Below, piece after piece: positions 17,755 to 25,733 of a DNA stretch of 37,871 nucleotides (positions are counted from its first letter, which is position 1; each line of letters begins with the position of its first letter). Source of the stretch: Desulfobulbaceae bacterium. GTDB lineage: Bacteria > Desulfobacterota > Desulfobulbia > Desulfobulbales > Desulfocapsaceae. The stretch spans positions 1 to 37,871 of the forward strand of contig JAHEER010000028.1 of assembly GCA_024640625.1 (NCBI GenBank), in the 5' to 3' direction. The notes under the pieces were generated by a model. That model saw only the letters and a program-made list of their open reading frames with translations, searched no databases and was not told the DNA's origin. The translations under genes and the position numbers were made by a program.

Positions 17755-18846
17755 ATGACAACAACTTACCGCATCGCTGTCATTCCCGGCGATGGTACTG
17801 GACTTGAAGTGGTTAACGAAGGCCGCAAGGCGTTATCGGCGGCTGCCGGCCGTTTTGGCTTTGCCCTGGAGATGACAGATTTTGATTATGGTGGGGATCG
17901 CTATCTGCGGACTGGTGAGGTGTTGCCGGAGACTGCGGTTGCCGATCTGCAGGCTTTCGATGCCATCTTTTTGGGCGCCATCGGCCATCCAGATGTCAAA
18001 CCCGGGATTTTAGAGAAGGGGATACTGCTGAGTCTGCGTTTTGCCCTGGATCAATATATCAACCTGCGGCCGGTGCGACTCTATCCCGGCGTGGATACCC
18101 CGTTGAAGGACAAAACTCCGGATGATATCGATTATGTGGTGATCAGAGAGAATTCCGGCGGCATCTATACCGGGACCGGAGGCATATCGATGAAGGGTAC
18201 CCCCCATGAAGTCGCGGTCCAGAGCATGGTGTACAATCGCTTCCAGGTTGAACGCTGCCTGCGTTATGCGTTTGAATACACCCGCAAATTCGGGAAAAAG
18301 GCACGAGGGAAAGGGGACGCGAACACCTTGGGTCTGGTGGGTAAAACCAATGTCCTGACCTATGTGTTCGATTTGTGGGAGCGCGCCTTTCATGAGATCG
18401 GCGAACGGGACTACCCGGATGTGAAGCGGGAATATTACCACGTTGATGCGACCTGCATGTGGATGGTCAAGAGCCCCGAATGGTTTGATGTGCTGGTCAC
18501 CTCAAATATGTTCGGCGATATCATCACCGATTTGGGTGCTGAAACCCAGGGTGGTATGGGCATTGCCGCCGGCGGTAACATCAACCCTGAAGGGGTCAGC
18601 ATGTTCGAACCCATTGGTGGATCGGCGCCTAAATATACCGGCAAGAATATCATCAACCCGCTGGCCTCCATCTGCGCCGCTGCGATGATGCTGGAGACTT
18701 TGGGCGAAACGGAGGCTGCCGCAGCGATTGAAGACGGGGTTAAATGGGTAACCGGAAATAAGATCAAGAGTATGGCCGCGGGCCGGATGGGCTACTCCAC
18801 CAGTGAGGTGGGAGATCTGGTTGTCGAACATATCCTTAAAGGATAA
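17755..18846 (+). CDS. leuB: 3-isopropylmalate dehydrogenase-type decarboxylating enzyme
   Basis: 363 residues of the isocitrate/isopropylmalate dehydrogenase family, opening with AVIPGDGTGLEVV. The substrate loop reads GILLSLRFALDQYINLRP, close to the LLSLR..NLRP pattern of LeuB, and the first half resembles the LeuB form common in Actinobacteria (LYPGVDTPL). The metal and NAD-binding regions are intact (NMFGDIITDLGAE, EPIGGSAPKYTGKNIINP). The likely role is the third step of leucine biosynthesis; tartrate or homoisocitrate specificity cannot be excluded. No leuA, leuC or leuD is adjacent. The ATG is preceded by GGAG at six bases; the upstream TTG (17743) overlaps that site and is rejected. 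Confidence 0.8.
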   Translation: MTTTYRIAVIPGDGTGLEVVNEGRKALSAAAGRFGFALEMTDFDYGGDRYLRTGEVLPETAVADLQAFDAIFLGAIGHPDVKPGILEKGILLSLRFALDQYINLRPVRLYPGVDTPLKDKTPDDIDYVVIRENSGGIYTGTGGISMKGTPHEVAVQSMVYNRFQVERCLRYAFEYTRKFGKKARGKGDANTLGLVGKTNVLTYVFDLWERAFHEIGERDYPDVKREYYHVDATCMWMVKSPEWFDVLVTSNMFGDIITDLGAETQGGMGIAAGGNINPEGVSMFEPIGGSAPKYTGKNIINPLASICAAAMMLETLGETEAAAAIEDGVKWVTGNKIKSMAAGRMGYSTSEVGDLVVEHILKG

Positions 18847-18865
18847 GGGTCAGCTCTCATCAATT

Positions 18866-18896
18866 CAGACTGGCGGCGGGTACTGCCGCCAGTCTG
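18866..18896. terminator. GC-rich hairpin between convergent genes
   Basis: A perfect 12-bp stem (18866-18877 with 18885-18896) and 7-base loop between the leuB stop and the convergent GST gene. No long T tract follows on either strand, but the position and strength suit a bidirectional terminator. Confidence 0.7.
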
Positions 18897-18933
18897 GCCT
18901 GCGCTTAATTTCAGGGCCACCCAAGAATAAACA

Positions 18934-19572
18934 TCAGGATTCGGGCATAAGAATTTCCTGTTTCGAATCCGGTACCTTGTAGCCTGCTTGAAAAGCCGGT
19001 CGCCGGGCAAGGCGCAAATACCATTCGAGAACGTTCGGATGAGAATGCAGATCTATTCTCTGAAACTGATAGCGGCTTACCCAGGGCCAGACGGCTATGT
19101 CGGCAATGGTTAATTCGTCGGTTGCCACATACCTGTTTCCCGCCAGTTGTTTGTCCAGAACCCCATAGAGCCGCTTCGCCTCCTGGAGGTAGCGTTCCTC
19201 GGCATATTCGGATTTACCTGGATTGAAATGGAGGAAATGGTGCGCCTGGCCAAGCATTGGCCCCTGACCTGCCATCTGCCACATTAACCACTGCATGACC
19301 CGCCACTTGTCATTGGCATTGTCCGGCAATAATTTACCCGACTTTTCGGCGAGATACAGCAGGATTGCACCAGATTCGAAAATGGACTGGCCGGTGTCGT
19401 CATCGACAATTGCGGGGATCTTGTTGTTGGGATTGACGGCTAAAAAGTCCGGCTCAAACTGTTCGCCCTTGCTAATATCGATTGGTACCACTTCATAGGG
19501 CAGAGAAACTTCCTCAAGCATTATGGAAATCTTACGACCGTTCGGCGTTCCCCAGGTATATAATCGTATCAT
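18934..19572 (-). CDS. yfcG: YfcG-like glutathione S-transferase / disulfide reductase
   Basis: 212 residues. The thioredoxin-like N-terminal domain carries TPNGRKISIMLEE, the cis-Pro segment NPNNKIPAIVD and the glutathione-gripping FESGAILLYLAEK. The helical C-terminal domain contains GPMLGQAHHF and IADIAVWPWV. This set closely matches the Escherichia coli YfcG/YghU group, which uses glutathione as cofactor in disulfide-bond reduction. GAGGA precedes the ATG. Its neighbours, a GFA-domain protein and glutamate-cysteine ligase, also concern glutathione, which supports real glutathione use. Confidence 0.92.
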   Translation of the reverse strand: MIRLYTWGTPNGRKISIMLEEVSLPYEVVPIDISKGEQFEPDFLAVNPNNKIPAIVDDDTGQSIFESGAILLYLAEKSGKLLPDNANDKWRVMQWLMWQMAGQGPMLGQAHHFLHFNPGKSEYAEERYLQEAKRLYGVLDKQLAGNRYVATDELTIADIAVWPWVSRYQFQRIDLHSHPNVLEWYLRLARRPAFQAGYKVPDSKQEILMPES

Positions 19573-19626
19573 CTTATCCTCAATTTGTATTTCTTGATAA
19601 AACTGCGAGACTTCAATTTCACTTGA

Positions 19627-20040
19627 CTATGGCTGGGTGTCAAATACCTGCAAGCCTTCTGGTATTTGACACCAACTCTGTTTCTCCCGCACCCAGATAT
19701 GTCGCTGTGGCTCAAATATTGTGTCATCAGACATGTTAACCGGCTTCAATTTCAATTTTATGGTCGCCAGGTCATCGGGATTGTAGTGGTACACGCGGTT
19801 GCCGCAATCGGGGCAAAACCTGGCGATATTCTTGTTTCCACTCTCGGCTATTCTGCTCCATTCCTTGAATTCACCCTCAAATTCAATGGCGTCTGAGGCC
19901 ACGATGGCGGTAACACTGAAGGGCCCGGTTGCCAGTTTTTGGCATTCTGTGCAATGACATGCCTGAACCATTTTAGGTGCTTCATGCAGTGTATAAGTCA
20001 CTTGTCCGCATTGACATGAACCTTTAATTGGGTATTCCAT
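19627..20040 (-). CDS. GFA (glutathione-dependent formaldehyde-activating) domain protein
   Basis: 137 residues with the zinc-binding cysteines of the GFA/CENP-V family: GSCQCGQVTY, ACHCTECQK and FCPDCGNRVY. Some members bind glutathione and speed its reaction with formaldehyde; others have unknown roles, so chemistry is not certain. I chose the ATG at 20040. GAGGAGG lies about 11 bases upstream, and an upstream GTG in frame would overlap that site. The last 13 codons contain a perfect inverted repeat, listed separately. Confidence 0.88.
   Translation of the reverse strand: MEYPIKGSCQCGQVTYTLHEAPKMVQACHCTECQKLATGPFSVTAIVASDAIEFEGEFKEWSRIAESGNKNIARFCPDCGNRVYHYNPDDLATIKLKLKPVNMSDDTIFEPQRHIWVREKQSWCQIPEGLQVFDTQP
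19636..19673. repeat. Perfect 13-bp inverted repeat at the 3' end of the GFA gene
   Basis: GGTGTCAAATACC (19636-19648) and GGTATTTGACACC (19661-19673) form a perfect stem with a 12-base loop, inside the coding region just before the stop. No T tract follows on either strand. It may slow transcription or protect the mRNA end. Confidence 0.7.
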
Positions 20041-20201
20041 ATGTGTTTGCACCTCCTCATCTGAAATAATTGGATTGTGGTGGACTTTAACACCATTAAA
20101 TATTCTGGGTTGCCCTTGGTAAAATTTACATGCTATTTAAGGTGCTATTCAGTAAGTAGTGTAATTCTCATTAATACTCTCAATACTATAAGAATCATAT
20201 A

Positions 20202-21773
20202 TTGAAACCTGTACTGCAAAAACAATTGGATCAACTGGTAAGCAGCGGCGCCCATTTATTTCTCAAGGGAGCCATGCACGGTATTGAAAAAGAAGGACTA
20301 CGAGTGGATCGCTCCGGTCAGTTATCTCAAAGATCTCACCCCGAGGGCCTCGGGTCTGCCTTGACCAGCGCCAATATCACCACCGACTTCTCGGAATCTC
20401 TTGTTGAGCTGATTACCCCGGTTTATGCAGATCCTGATACCGCGATTGACTTTCTTAAGGATCTCCATCGTTTCACCTATAGTCATCTCGGGGACGAATT
20501 GCTCTGGGCCGGCAGTATGCCCTGCCGTATCCCTGACCCAGCACTCATTCCCATAGCCCGATATGGTCCTTCAAATATCGGTCAGATGAAATATGTGTAC
20601 CGTCTCGGCCTTGAATATCGATACGGGAAAATGATGCAGTCCATTGCCGGTATTCATTATAATTTCTCTTTGTCCGAGGATTTTTGGCGGGCATTGCAGA
20701 CGAGTTTGGAAAACACAGATGATCTGCGGCGCTTCAGGTCGGCATCGTATTTTAAGATGATCCGCAACTTTCGTCGTCATTCGTGGCTTCTGCTCTATCT
20801 GTTTGGCGCCTCTCCCGCACTGTGCGAGACGTTCTTGACGGACAAGCCGCATGAACTGCAGAAGCTCCATGACCAGACGCTCTTTTTGCCCCATGCGACC
20901 TCATTGCGCATGAGTGATCTTGGCTATTCGACCAAAGTTCAATCTTCTCTTAACATCTGCTTTAATCATCTAAGCACTTATATTGATTCGCTTAAACAGG
21001 CAATTCAGACAACCTATCCCCCCTACAGGAAGATAGGTGTGAAGGTTGAGGGAACCTATCGCCAGTTAAACGACACCATTTTACAGATTGAAAATGAACA
21101 CTACAGTGATGTTCGCCCGAAGCGGGTCACCCGGGCGGGGGAGAGGCCACTTAATGCTCTGAAAAATCGGGGTGTGGAGTATGTAGAAATTCGGAACACC
21201 GATATCAATCCTTTCCTGCCTATGGGCATTGATACGCAACAGGCCCTGTTTCTCGATACCTTCCTGATTAGCTGCCTGTTGATGGATGAACAGGATATTT
21301 GCGCCGCTGAATGCAGGATGGTTAGCAACAACACGCAAAAGGTCATCACCAGAGGTCGAGAACCGGGATTACGGCTTGCTACCCCTACTGGAGAAATTCC
21401 GTTAATTGAAGTTGGCAAGGCATTGCTCGATCAGATGCTCGGGACCGCAGAACTTCTAAATGAAGTGCACGATATCAAGGTCTACTCCAAAGCGGTAGAC
21501 GCTCAACTGCAAAAGCTCCACCATGCCTCAGAGACGCCATCGGCCAGGGTGCTGAGCGAGTTACGTGCAACTGGGCTCAACTACACCCAGTGGATTTTAC
21601 AGAAAAGCCGGGAGCATAAGGAAACATTCGGGCAGCTCTCGTCGGATACCCAGGTCTACCAGGATCTGGCCCAGCGCGCCCGTGCTTCATTAAAAGAGCA
21701 GCAGCAATTCGAAGCCGGCGATACGCAGAGTTTTGATGATTTTTTAAAAGAATTTCTGGCTCTTGAGATTTGA
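20202..21773 (+). CDS. gshA: Glutamate-cysteine ligase, class I
   Basis: 523 residues, close to the 518 of Escherichia coli GshA. It joins glutamate and cysteine, the first step of glutathione synthesis. The N-terminus reads GIEKEGLRVDRSG, then LGSALTSANITTDFSE.LVELITP, the hallmark ATP/Glu-binding block; SIAGIHYNFSLS and GVEYVEIRNTDINPF follow. There is no C-terminal ATP-grasp domain, so it is not a fused GshF. The start is a TTG with no clear Shine-Dalgarno. The first ATG in frame lies within conserved sequence, so the TTG is the best available choice. No gshB is in the window. The gene looks more AT-rich than the first 19 kb, and class I GshA is typical of Gammaproteobacteria, so transfer is plausible. 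Confidence 0.93.
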   Translation: MKPVLQKQLDQLVSSGAHLFLKGAMHGIEKEGLRVDRSGQLSQRSHPEGLGSALTSANITTDFSESLVELITPVYADPDTAIDFLKDLHRFTYSHLGDELLWAGSMPCRIPDPALIPIARYGPSNIGQMKYVYRLGLEYRYGKMMQSIAGIHYNFSLSEDFWRALQTSLENTDDLRRFRSASYFKMIRNFRRHSWLLLYLFGASPALCETFLTDKPHELQKLHDQTLFLPHATSLRMSDLGYSTKVQSSLNICFNHLSTYIDSLKQAIQTTYPPYRKIGVKVEGTYRQLNDTILQIENEHYSDVRPKRVTRAGERPLNALKNRGVEYVEIRNTDINPFLPMGIDTQQALFLDTFLISCLLMDEQDICAAECRMVSNNTQKVITRGREPGLRLATPTGEIPLIEVGKALLDQMLGTAELLNEVHDIKVYSKAVDAQLQKLHHASETPSARVLSELRATGLNYTQWILQKSREHKETFGQLSSDTQVYQDLAQRARASLKEQQQFEAGDTQSFDDFLKEFLALEI

Positions 21774-22096
21774 GGCAGTGGGTGCGGTTGTTGCCGAGGA
21801 GCGCTGCGGAGCGGTTCAGTTCTTAGCGTTTCTTCGATCATCTGCAACGCGCCTTCCTATCAAGTTGTAGGTTTTTTCAATTTTCCTGAGAACCCCGACG
21901 TCATTTTCTGACTGGCCTAGCTGTCTCATAGCCATTGGGGAAAGAGGAGCTTGACAGCAAAATAAACCATACCAATCATACTACAGTGTAGTACATATGC
22001 GTACTCACCCCTCGTGTGTATACGATCACCCTGATACTTTCGCTCATGAAATAGTTCAGGCAAGGTGTCATAGTCCTTCCGAAAAACCTTGATATT
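21774..22096. other. Intergenic region before the PAS-PP2C gene
   Basis: About 320 bases with no convincing gene. It contains a short perfect dyad, TACTAC-AGT-GTAGTA (21979-21993), about 105 bases before the next start, which could be an operator. A 69-codon minus-strand frame here has no family resemblance and is not called. Confidence 0.4.
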
Positions 22097-23749
22097 ATGA
22101 AATCTGAAGACCATGTACTGGCTGATCCAGCTCAATCAGAGGACGCCCGCAGTCAAATCGCCCTGCTCAACAAACGGGTGGCTTACCTAAAAAAGCAACT
22201 TAATGAGTTGACAGTCAATAATGCCAATGAGAGTACCATTGAGCAGGGTGCTCAGGCACTGCAGCTGGCTGAAATGATCATTGACAACAGTCCGGCAATT
22301 CTCTTCCGTAGAAGGGCAGCCGAGGACGTAGAAGAGAGGAAGATGGTCTATGTGTCGCCAAATATATCTCGGTTTGGATATCAAGCAGAAGACTTCTTGG
22401 AAAACCGCATGATGTTCCGCCAGATTGTATATTCTGGCGATATCGATTTGATTACGGAGGAGATAAAGGAACACGTAAGTAAGGGCATTGAGAACTACAG
22501 CCAGACCTATCGTATCGTCACCAAGGACGGCGAATTACGCTGGGTAGAGGATCGCACTTCGGTGGTTGAGGATGAAGTGACCGGTGACCGTTATCATCAG
22601 GGTATTATAGTCGACGTGCACGAGAAGAAAGAAGCTGAGGAAAAGTTGCGCAGAAGTGAGGAGAAATATAGAAGAATCGTCGATACAGCCGGCGAAGGAT
22701 TTCTGCTCATGGATGAAAACCTGTGCATCGTTGATTTGAACAACGCCTTTGCCAGAATGGTTGGCAGGGAGAAAGAAGATCTTTATGGCTCAAATCCATT
22801 TGCTCAAGGAACCGGGGAGTACCGAAAATATCTGGCTGAATGCCGGAAGAAGAGTACCGGGCTCGACTATCGCGAGTTCGAATGCGAAGTTGTATATCAA
22901 GACACGCGAGTAGTGCCTGTCCTGGTCCATGCCAACACCCTGCGCTCAGACAGCGGTGAGATAATAGGCAACATGGCTTTTATTACCGACATGACTCAGC
23001 AGAAAAAAGCTTTAAAGCTTGCAGGTGAGGTACAGCGAGGCTTGTTGCCGGAGCGGGCGCCGCAGATATCTGGGGTTGATATAGCCAGCCGCAATGTTCC
23101 CTGTGATGAGGTAGGCGGTGATTACTTCGATTTTCTCTGGGACGAGAGCAAGAAAGCGGAAAAGTTGTCCATTGTAGTCGGCGATATTACTGGTCATGGA
23201 GTCGATGCCGCACTCCTCATGTCGAGTGCGCGAGCCTTCTTACGCATGCGAGCATCCCAAACCGGGAACCCGATCGAAATTGTTACCGCCCTGAATCAAC
23301 ATCTGACCAAAGACTTCTCCGAATCGGGGAGGTTCATGACTATGTTTTACTTGTCTTTGGACCGGCAAGCAGAGCAGCTTGAATGGATTCGGGCTGGCCA
23401 CGATCCAGCCTTGATATACGATCCAGAGAAGGATATTTTTGAAGAACTCATGGGGCCGGGTCTTGCTCTGGGTGTTGTTGAAAATTACGATTACGCGCTG
23501 CAGAGCAGGAATGGGTTAAAACCAGGCCAGGTGATCATCATCGGAACTGATGGCATCTGGGAAGGCCGTAATCCGTCGGGTGAAATGTTTGGCAAAGAAC
23601 GTTTGATGGAAATTGTCCGTAATTCAGCGGCTCACGATTCCCATACGATCCTCGAAAAAATATTTCAGGAGCATACCGATTTTTCAGAAGGGCTGAAAAG
23701 CGACGATGATCTCACCCTGGTGGTCGTGAAAATTCAACCCATTAAGTAG
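22097..23749 (+). CDS. PAS-PAS-PP2C (SpoIIE/RsbU-type) signalling phosphatase
   Basis: 550 residues. A short coiled-coil-like N-terminus (ALLNKRVAYLKKQLNEL) is followed by a PAS/PAC domain (~60-185, with YRIVTKDGELRWVEDRT), a second PAS (~190-310) and a SpoIIE-like PP2C phosphatase (~320-548). Metal-binding signatures are GGDYFDF, GDITGHGVDAAL, TDGIWEGRN and SDDDLTLVVV. Such proteins usually dephosphorylate an anti-sigma-factor antagonist in a partner-switching pathway. No anti-sigma or STAS gene is next to it. No transmembrane segment is evident, so it is probably cytoplasmic. The ATG lacks a recognisable Shine-Dalgarno. Confidence 0.9.
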   Translation: MKSEDHVLADPAQSEDARSQIALLNKRVAYLKKQLNELTVNNANESTIEQGAQALQLAEMIIDNSPAILFRRRAAEDVEERKMVYVSPNISRFGYQAEDFLENRMMFRQIVYSGDIDLITEEIKEHVSKGIENYSQTYRIVTKDGELRWVEDRTSVVEDEVTGDRYHQGIIVDVHEKKEAEEKLRRSEEKYRRIVDTAGEGFLLMDENLCIVDLNNAFARMVGREKEDLYGSNPFAQGTGEYRKYLAECRKKSTGLDYREFECEVVYQDTRVVPVLVHANTLRSDSGEIIGNMAFITDMTQQKKALKLAGEVQRGLLPERAPQISGVDIASRNVPCDEVGGDYFDFLWDESKKAEKLSIVVGDITGHGVDAALLMSSARAFLRMRASQTGNPIEIVTALNQHLTKDFSESGRFMTMFYLSLDRQAEQLEWIRAGHDPALIYDPEKDIFEELMGPGLALGVVENYDYALQSRNGLKPGQVIIIGTDGIWEGRNPSGEMFGKERLMEIVRNSAAHDSHTILEKIFQEHTDFSEGLKSDDDLTLVVVKIQPIK

Positions 23750-23975
23750 ATTATGCTTCCTGATTCATTATGATTCGCCAGACTCTCCATCAATACCATG
23801 CAAATGCCAAAGACCTGCCGGACAGTTCAGCTGCCCACGCGGATGAATAAGATCTGTCTCAAAATTGATCATGACTCAAAATAATACACTCGTTCTCCCT
23901 TTTAAAGAATAACTTCCACTTCAGCTCCTCCCATTCTTACCGGGTGTATCATATTTAGACGCGACCCTGTAGTAT

Positions 23976-23990
23976 GCAGTTGGTCACTGC
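23976..23990. promoter_or_regulatory. Candidate activator site upstream of the opine-locus promoter
   Basis: GCAGT-TGGTC-ACTGC, a 5+5 inverted repeat about 57-72 bases upstream of the -24 element. The distance suits an enhancer-binding protein site, but the sequence does not match the palindrome upstream of ald, so a shared operator is not shown. Confidence 0.3.
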
Positions 23991-24046
23991 TGAGCACCTA
24001 CACCTATCGTACTGATCTTTGGTATTTTTATAAAGTCTTCCTCCTT

Positions 24047-24061
24047 TGGCACAATCATTGC
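24047..24061 (+). promoter_or_regulatory. Sigma-54 (-24/-12) promoter of the opine dehydrogenase / TRAP operon
   Basis: TGGCACA-ATCA-TTGC matches the RpoN consensus, with the invariant GG and GC separated by exactly ten bases. Transcription would start near 24072, about 28 bases before the ATG at 24100, leaving room for GAGGGAGA as ribosome binding site. Confidence 0.85.
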
Positions 24062-24099
24062 TTCTGTACCTCCAAATAACAATCATGCGAGGGAGACAT

Positions 24100-25191
24100 A
24101 TGGCTAAAACTACGAAGTGGACAATAATTGGCGGAGGCAATGGCGGGCAGTCTTTGGCTGGACACCTTTCGATCATGGGTTTTTCTGTTCGACTCTATGA
24201 TATCTTTGAAGAGACGATAGATGCCATATCAGAACAGGGCGGCATTCATGTCGAAGGCGCAGTTCAGGGGTTCGGGGCGCTTGAGTTCGCCACCACCGAT
24301 ATAGCCAAGGCCGTCGATGGTGCCGATGTCGTCATGGTGGTTGCGCCAGCAACTGCTCATCGTGCCATTGCCGAAGCCTGTGCTCCTGTACTGGCCGATG
24401 GCCAAATAGTAATACTTCATCCCGGTGCTACCTGCGGCACCCTCGAGTTTAAAAAGGTTCTTGCCGACCAAGGGTGCAGCGCCCGGGTCACCCTGGCGGA
24501 GACCAACACCTTGATTTATGCCTGCCGGAGTCCTCGACCGGGCTATGCCAAGATTATCGGAATCAAAAAAGATTTAGTCGTCGCCGCGCTGCCGGCCCGG
24601 GACACTGCCGAAGTCGCCTCTCTTTTCCAAGAAGCGTTCCCACAGGTTGTTGCCGGAAAGAATGTGCTGCAGCCCAGCTTGGGCAATGCCAATGCCATTG
24701 TCCACCCCGCCCCATCTCTGCTCAACACATCTCTCATTGAGTCGGCCCATGAATGGTCTTATTATTATGATGGCATTACACCCAGTATCGGGGCCTTCGT
24801 CGAGAAGCTTGACTCCGAGCGCATGGCACTTGCTAAGGTGTTTGAAGTTGACTTGCTGCCGATTCTCACATGGTATAAGGTTGCTTACGGGATTGACAAG
24901 CCTACATTAAGTGAAACGGTGCGCAGCAATCCTGCCTACGATGGTATTGCCGGGCAGAAGGAATTGAGAACCCGCTATATTCTCGAAGATATCCCAACCG
25001 GTTTAGTGCCAATGATTGAATTGGGCCAGCTGAGCGGCGTTCCCACTCCGCGGATGGAAGTGGTGGCCAAGCTGGGTGAATACCTGGTTGAAGAGGATTT
25101 TTTTGGCACCGGCAGAACTTTGAAAAATCTCGGTTTAGAGGATATGAAGCTGGCGGATTTTATGAACTACATTGAGACCGGGAATCGCTAA
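24100..25191 (+). CDS. Octopine/nopaline dehydrogenase-family (opine) oxidoreductase
   Basis: 363 residues. The N-terminal Rossmann domain has IIGGGNGGQSLAGHLSIMG, the GxGNGG form of this family. The C-terminal Octopine_DH domain includes NAIVHPAPSLLN (the His is the expected catalytic residue), then HEWSYYYDGITPSI and YDGIAGQ. Family enzymes interconvert an N-(carboxyalkyl) amino acid and an amino acid plus a 2-oxoacid with NAD(P)H. The start at 24100 is preceded by GAGGGAGA. Frames starting further upstream would begin inside the sigma-54 promoter (24046) or too near the transcription start (24085). The TRAP transporter genes follow directly, so I infer a catabolic (oxidative) role. The actual opine is not determined. 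Confidence 0.88.
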   Translation: MAKTTKWTIIGGGNGGQSLAGHLSIMGFSVRLYDIFEETIDAISEQGGIHVEGAVQGFGALEFATTDIAKAVDGADVVMVVAPATAHRAIAEACAPVLADGQIVILHPGATCGTLEFKKVLADQGCSARVTLAETNTLIYACRSPRPGYAKIIGIKKDLVVAALPARDTAEVASLFQEAFPQVVAGKNVLQPSLGNANAIVHPAPSLLNTSLIESAHEWSYYYDGITPSIGAFVEKLDSERMALAKVFEVDLLPILTWYKVAYGIDKPTLSETVRSNPAYDGIAGQKELRTRYILEDIPTGLVPMIELGQLSGVPTPRMEVVAKLGEYLVEEDFFGTGRTLKNLGLEDMKLADFMNYIETGNR

Positions 25192-25248
25192 GCAACAGAT
25201 CGTATGGCAGAAAAGAAATAACCACCTGACCATTTTGAGGAGCAGGAA

Positions 25249-25731
25249 ATGGAGCGATTTTTCAAATACACGCTTACCGTGTTGATAAGTACGGTTGCGG
25301 CAATGGAATTTTACCAGGTGGTTATGCGCTATATCATGGAACTGCCTGTCATGGGACTGGAAGAGCTTCTTGTCTACCCAACTTTATGGCTGTATTTTCT
25401 GGGCAGCGTCAATGCTTCCCGTGAAGATACCCAGATAAAGGCAAACGTACTTGACGTTTTTCTGAAAACCGATAGAGCCAAACTTATCGTAAGGGTAATA
25501 GCAGACCTTCTCTCGGTAATTGTTGCCAGCTGGCTTACTTACTGGGCATTTGATTATTTTCGCTATGCCCTGCGAGTCTGGAAAGAGAGCCCAACCCTCT
25601 ATATACCGACCTTTTATGCCGAGTGCGCCCTCTTCATTGGTCTCGTGTTCATGACTTGCTACGCGGCCTGGTACCTGGTCCAGAACACCCGAAGGCTATT
25701 TGTCGAACCCAGTTCGGATAAAGGAGCGTAA
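25249..25731 (+). CDS. dctQ: TRAP transporter small permease (DctQ-type)
   Basis: 160 residues with four predicted membrane helices (~7-27, 45-62, 85-108, 122-145). The DctQ signature around helix 1-2 is visible as RYIMELPVMGLEELLVYP. It forms the membrane complex with the large permease whose ATG follows two bases after this stop. GGAG precedes the ATG. It is about 57 bases after the opine dehydrogenase stop, in the same orientation and probably on the same sigma-54 transcript. Confidence 0.9.
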   Translation: MERFFKYTLTVLISTVAAMEFYQVVMRYIMELPVMGLEELLVYPTLWLYFLGSVNASREDTQIKANVLDVFLKTDRAKLIVRVIADLLSVIVASWLTYWAFDYFRYALRVWKESPTLYIPTFYAECALFIGLVFMTCYAAWYLVQNTRRLFVEPSSDKGA

Positions 25732-25733
25732 CC

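Noticed and set aside
21926..22135. 69-codon minus-strand frame upstream of the PAS-PP2C gene
   Set aside because: Overlaps the start of a certain gene, has no Shine-Dalgarno and no recognisable family.
24046..24099. Upstream starts for the opine dehydrogenase
   Set aside because: They fall inside the sigma-54 promoter or within 13 bases of its predicted start; the ATG at 24100 has the only good ribosome binding site.
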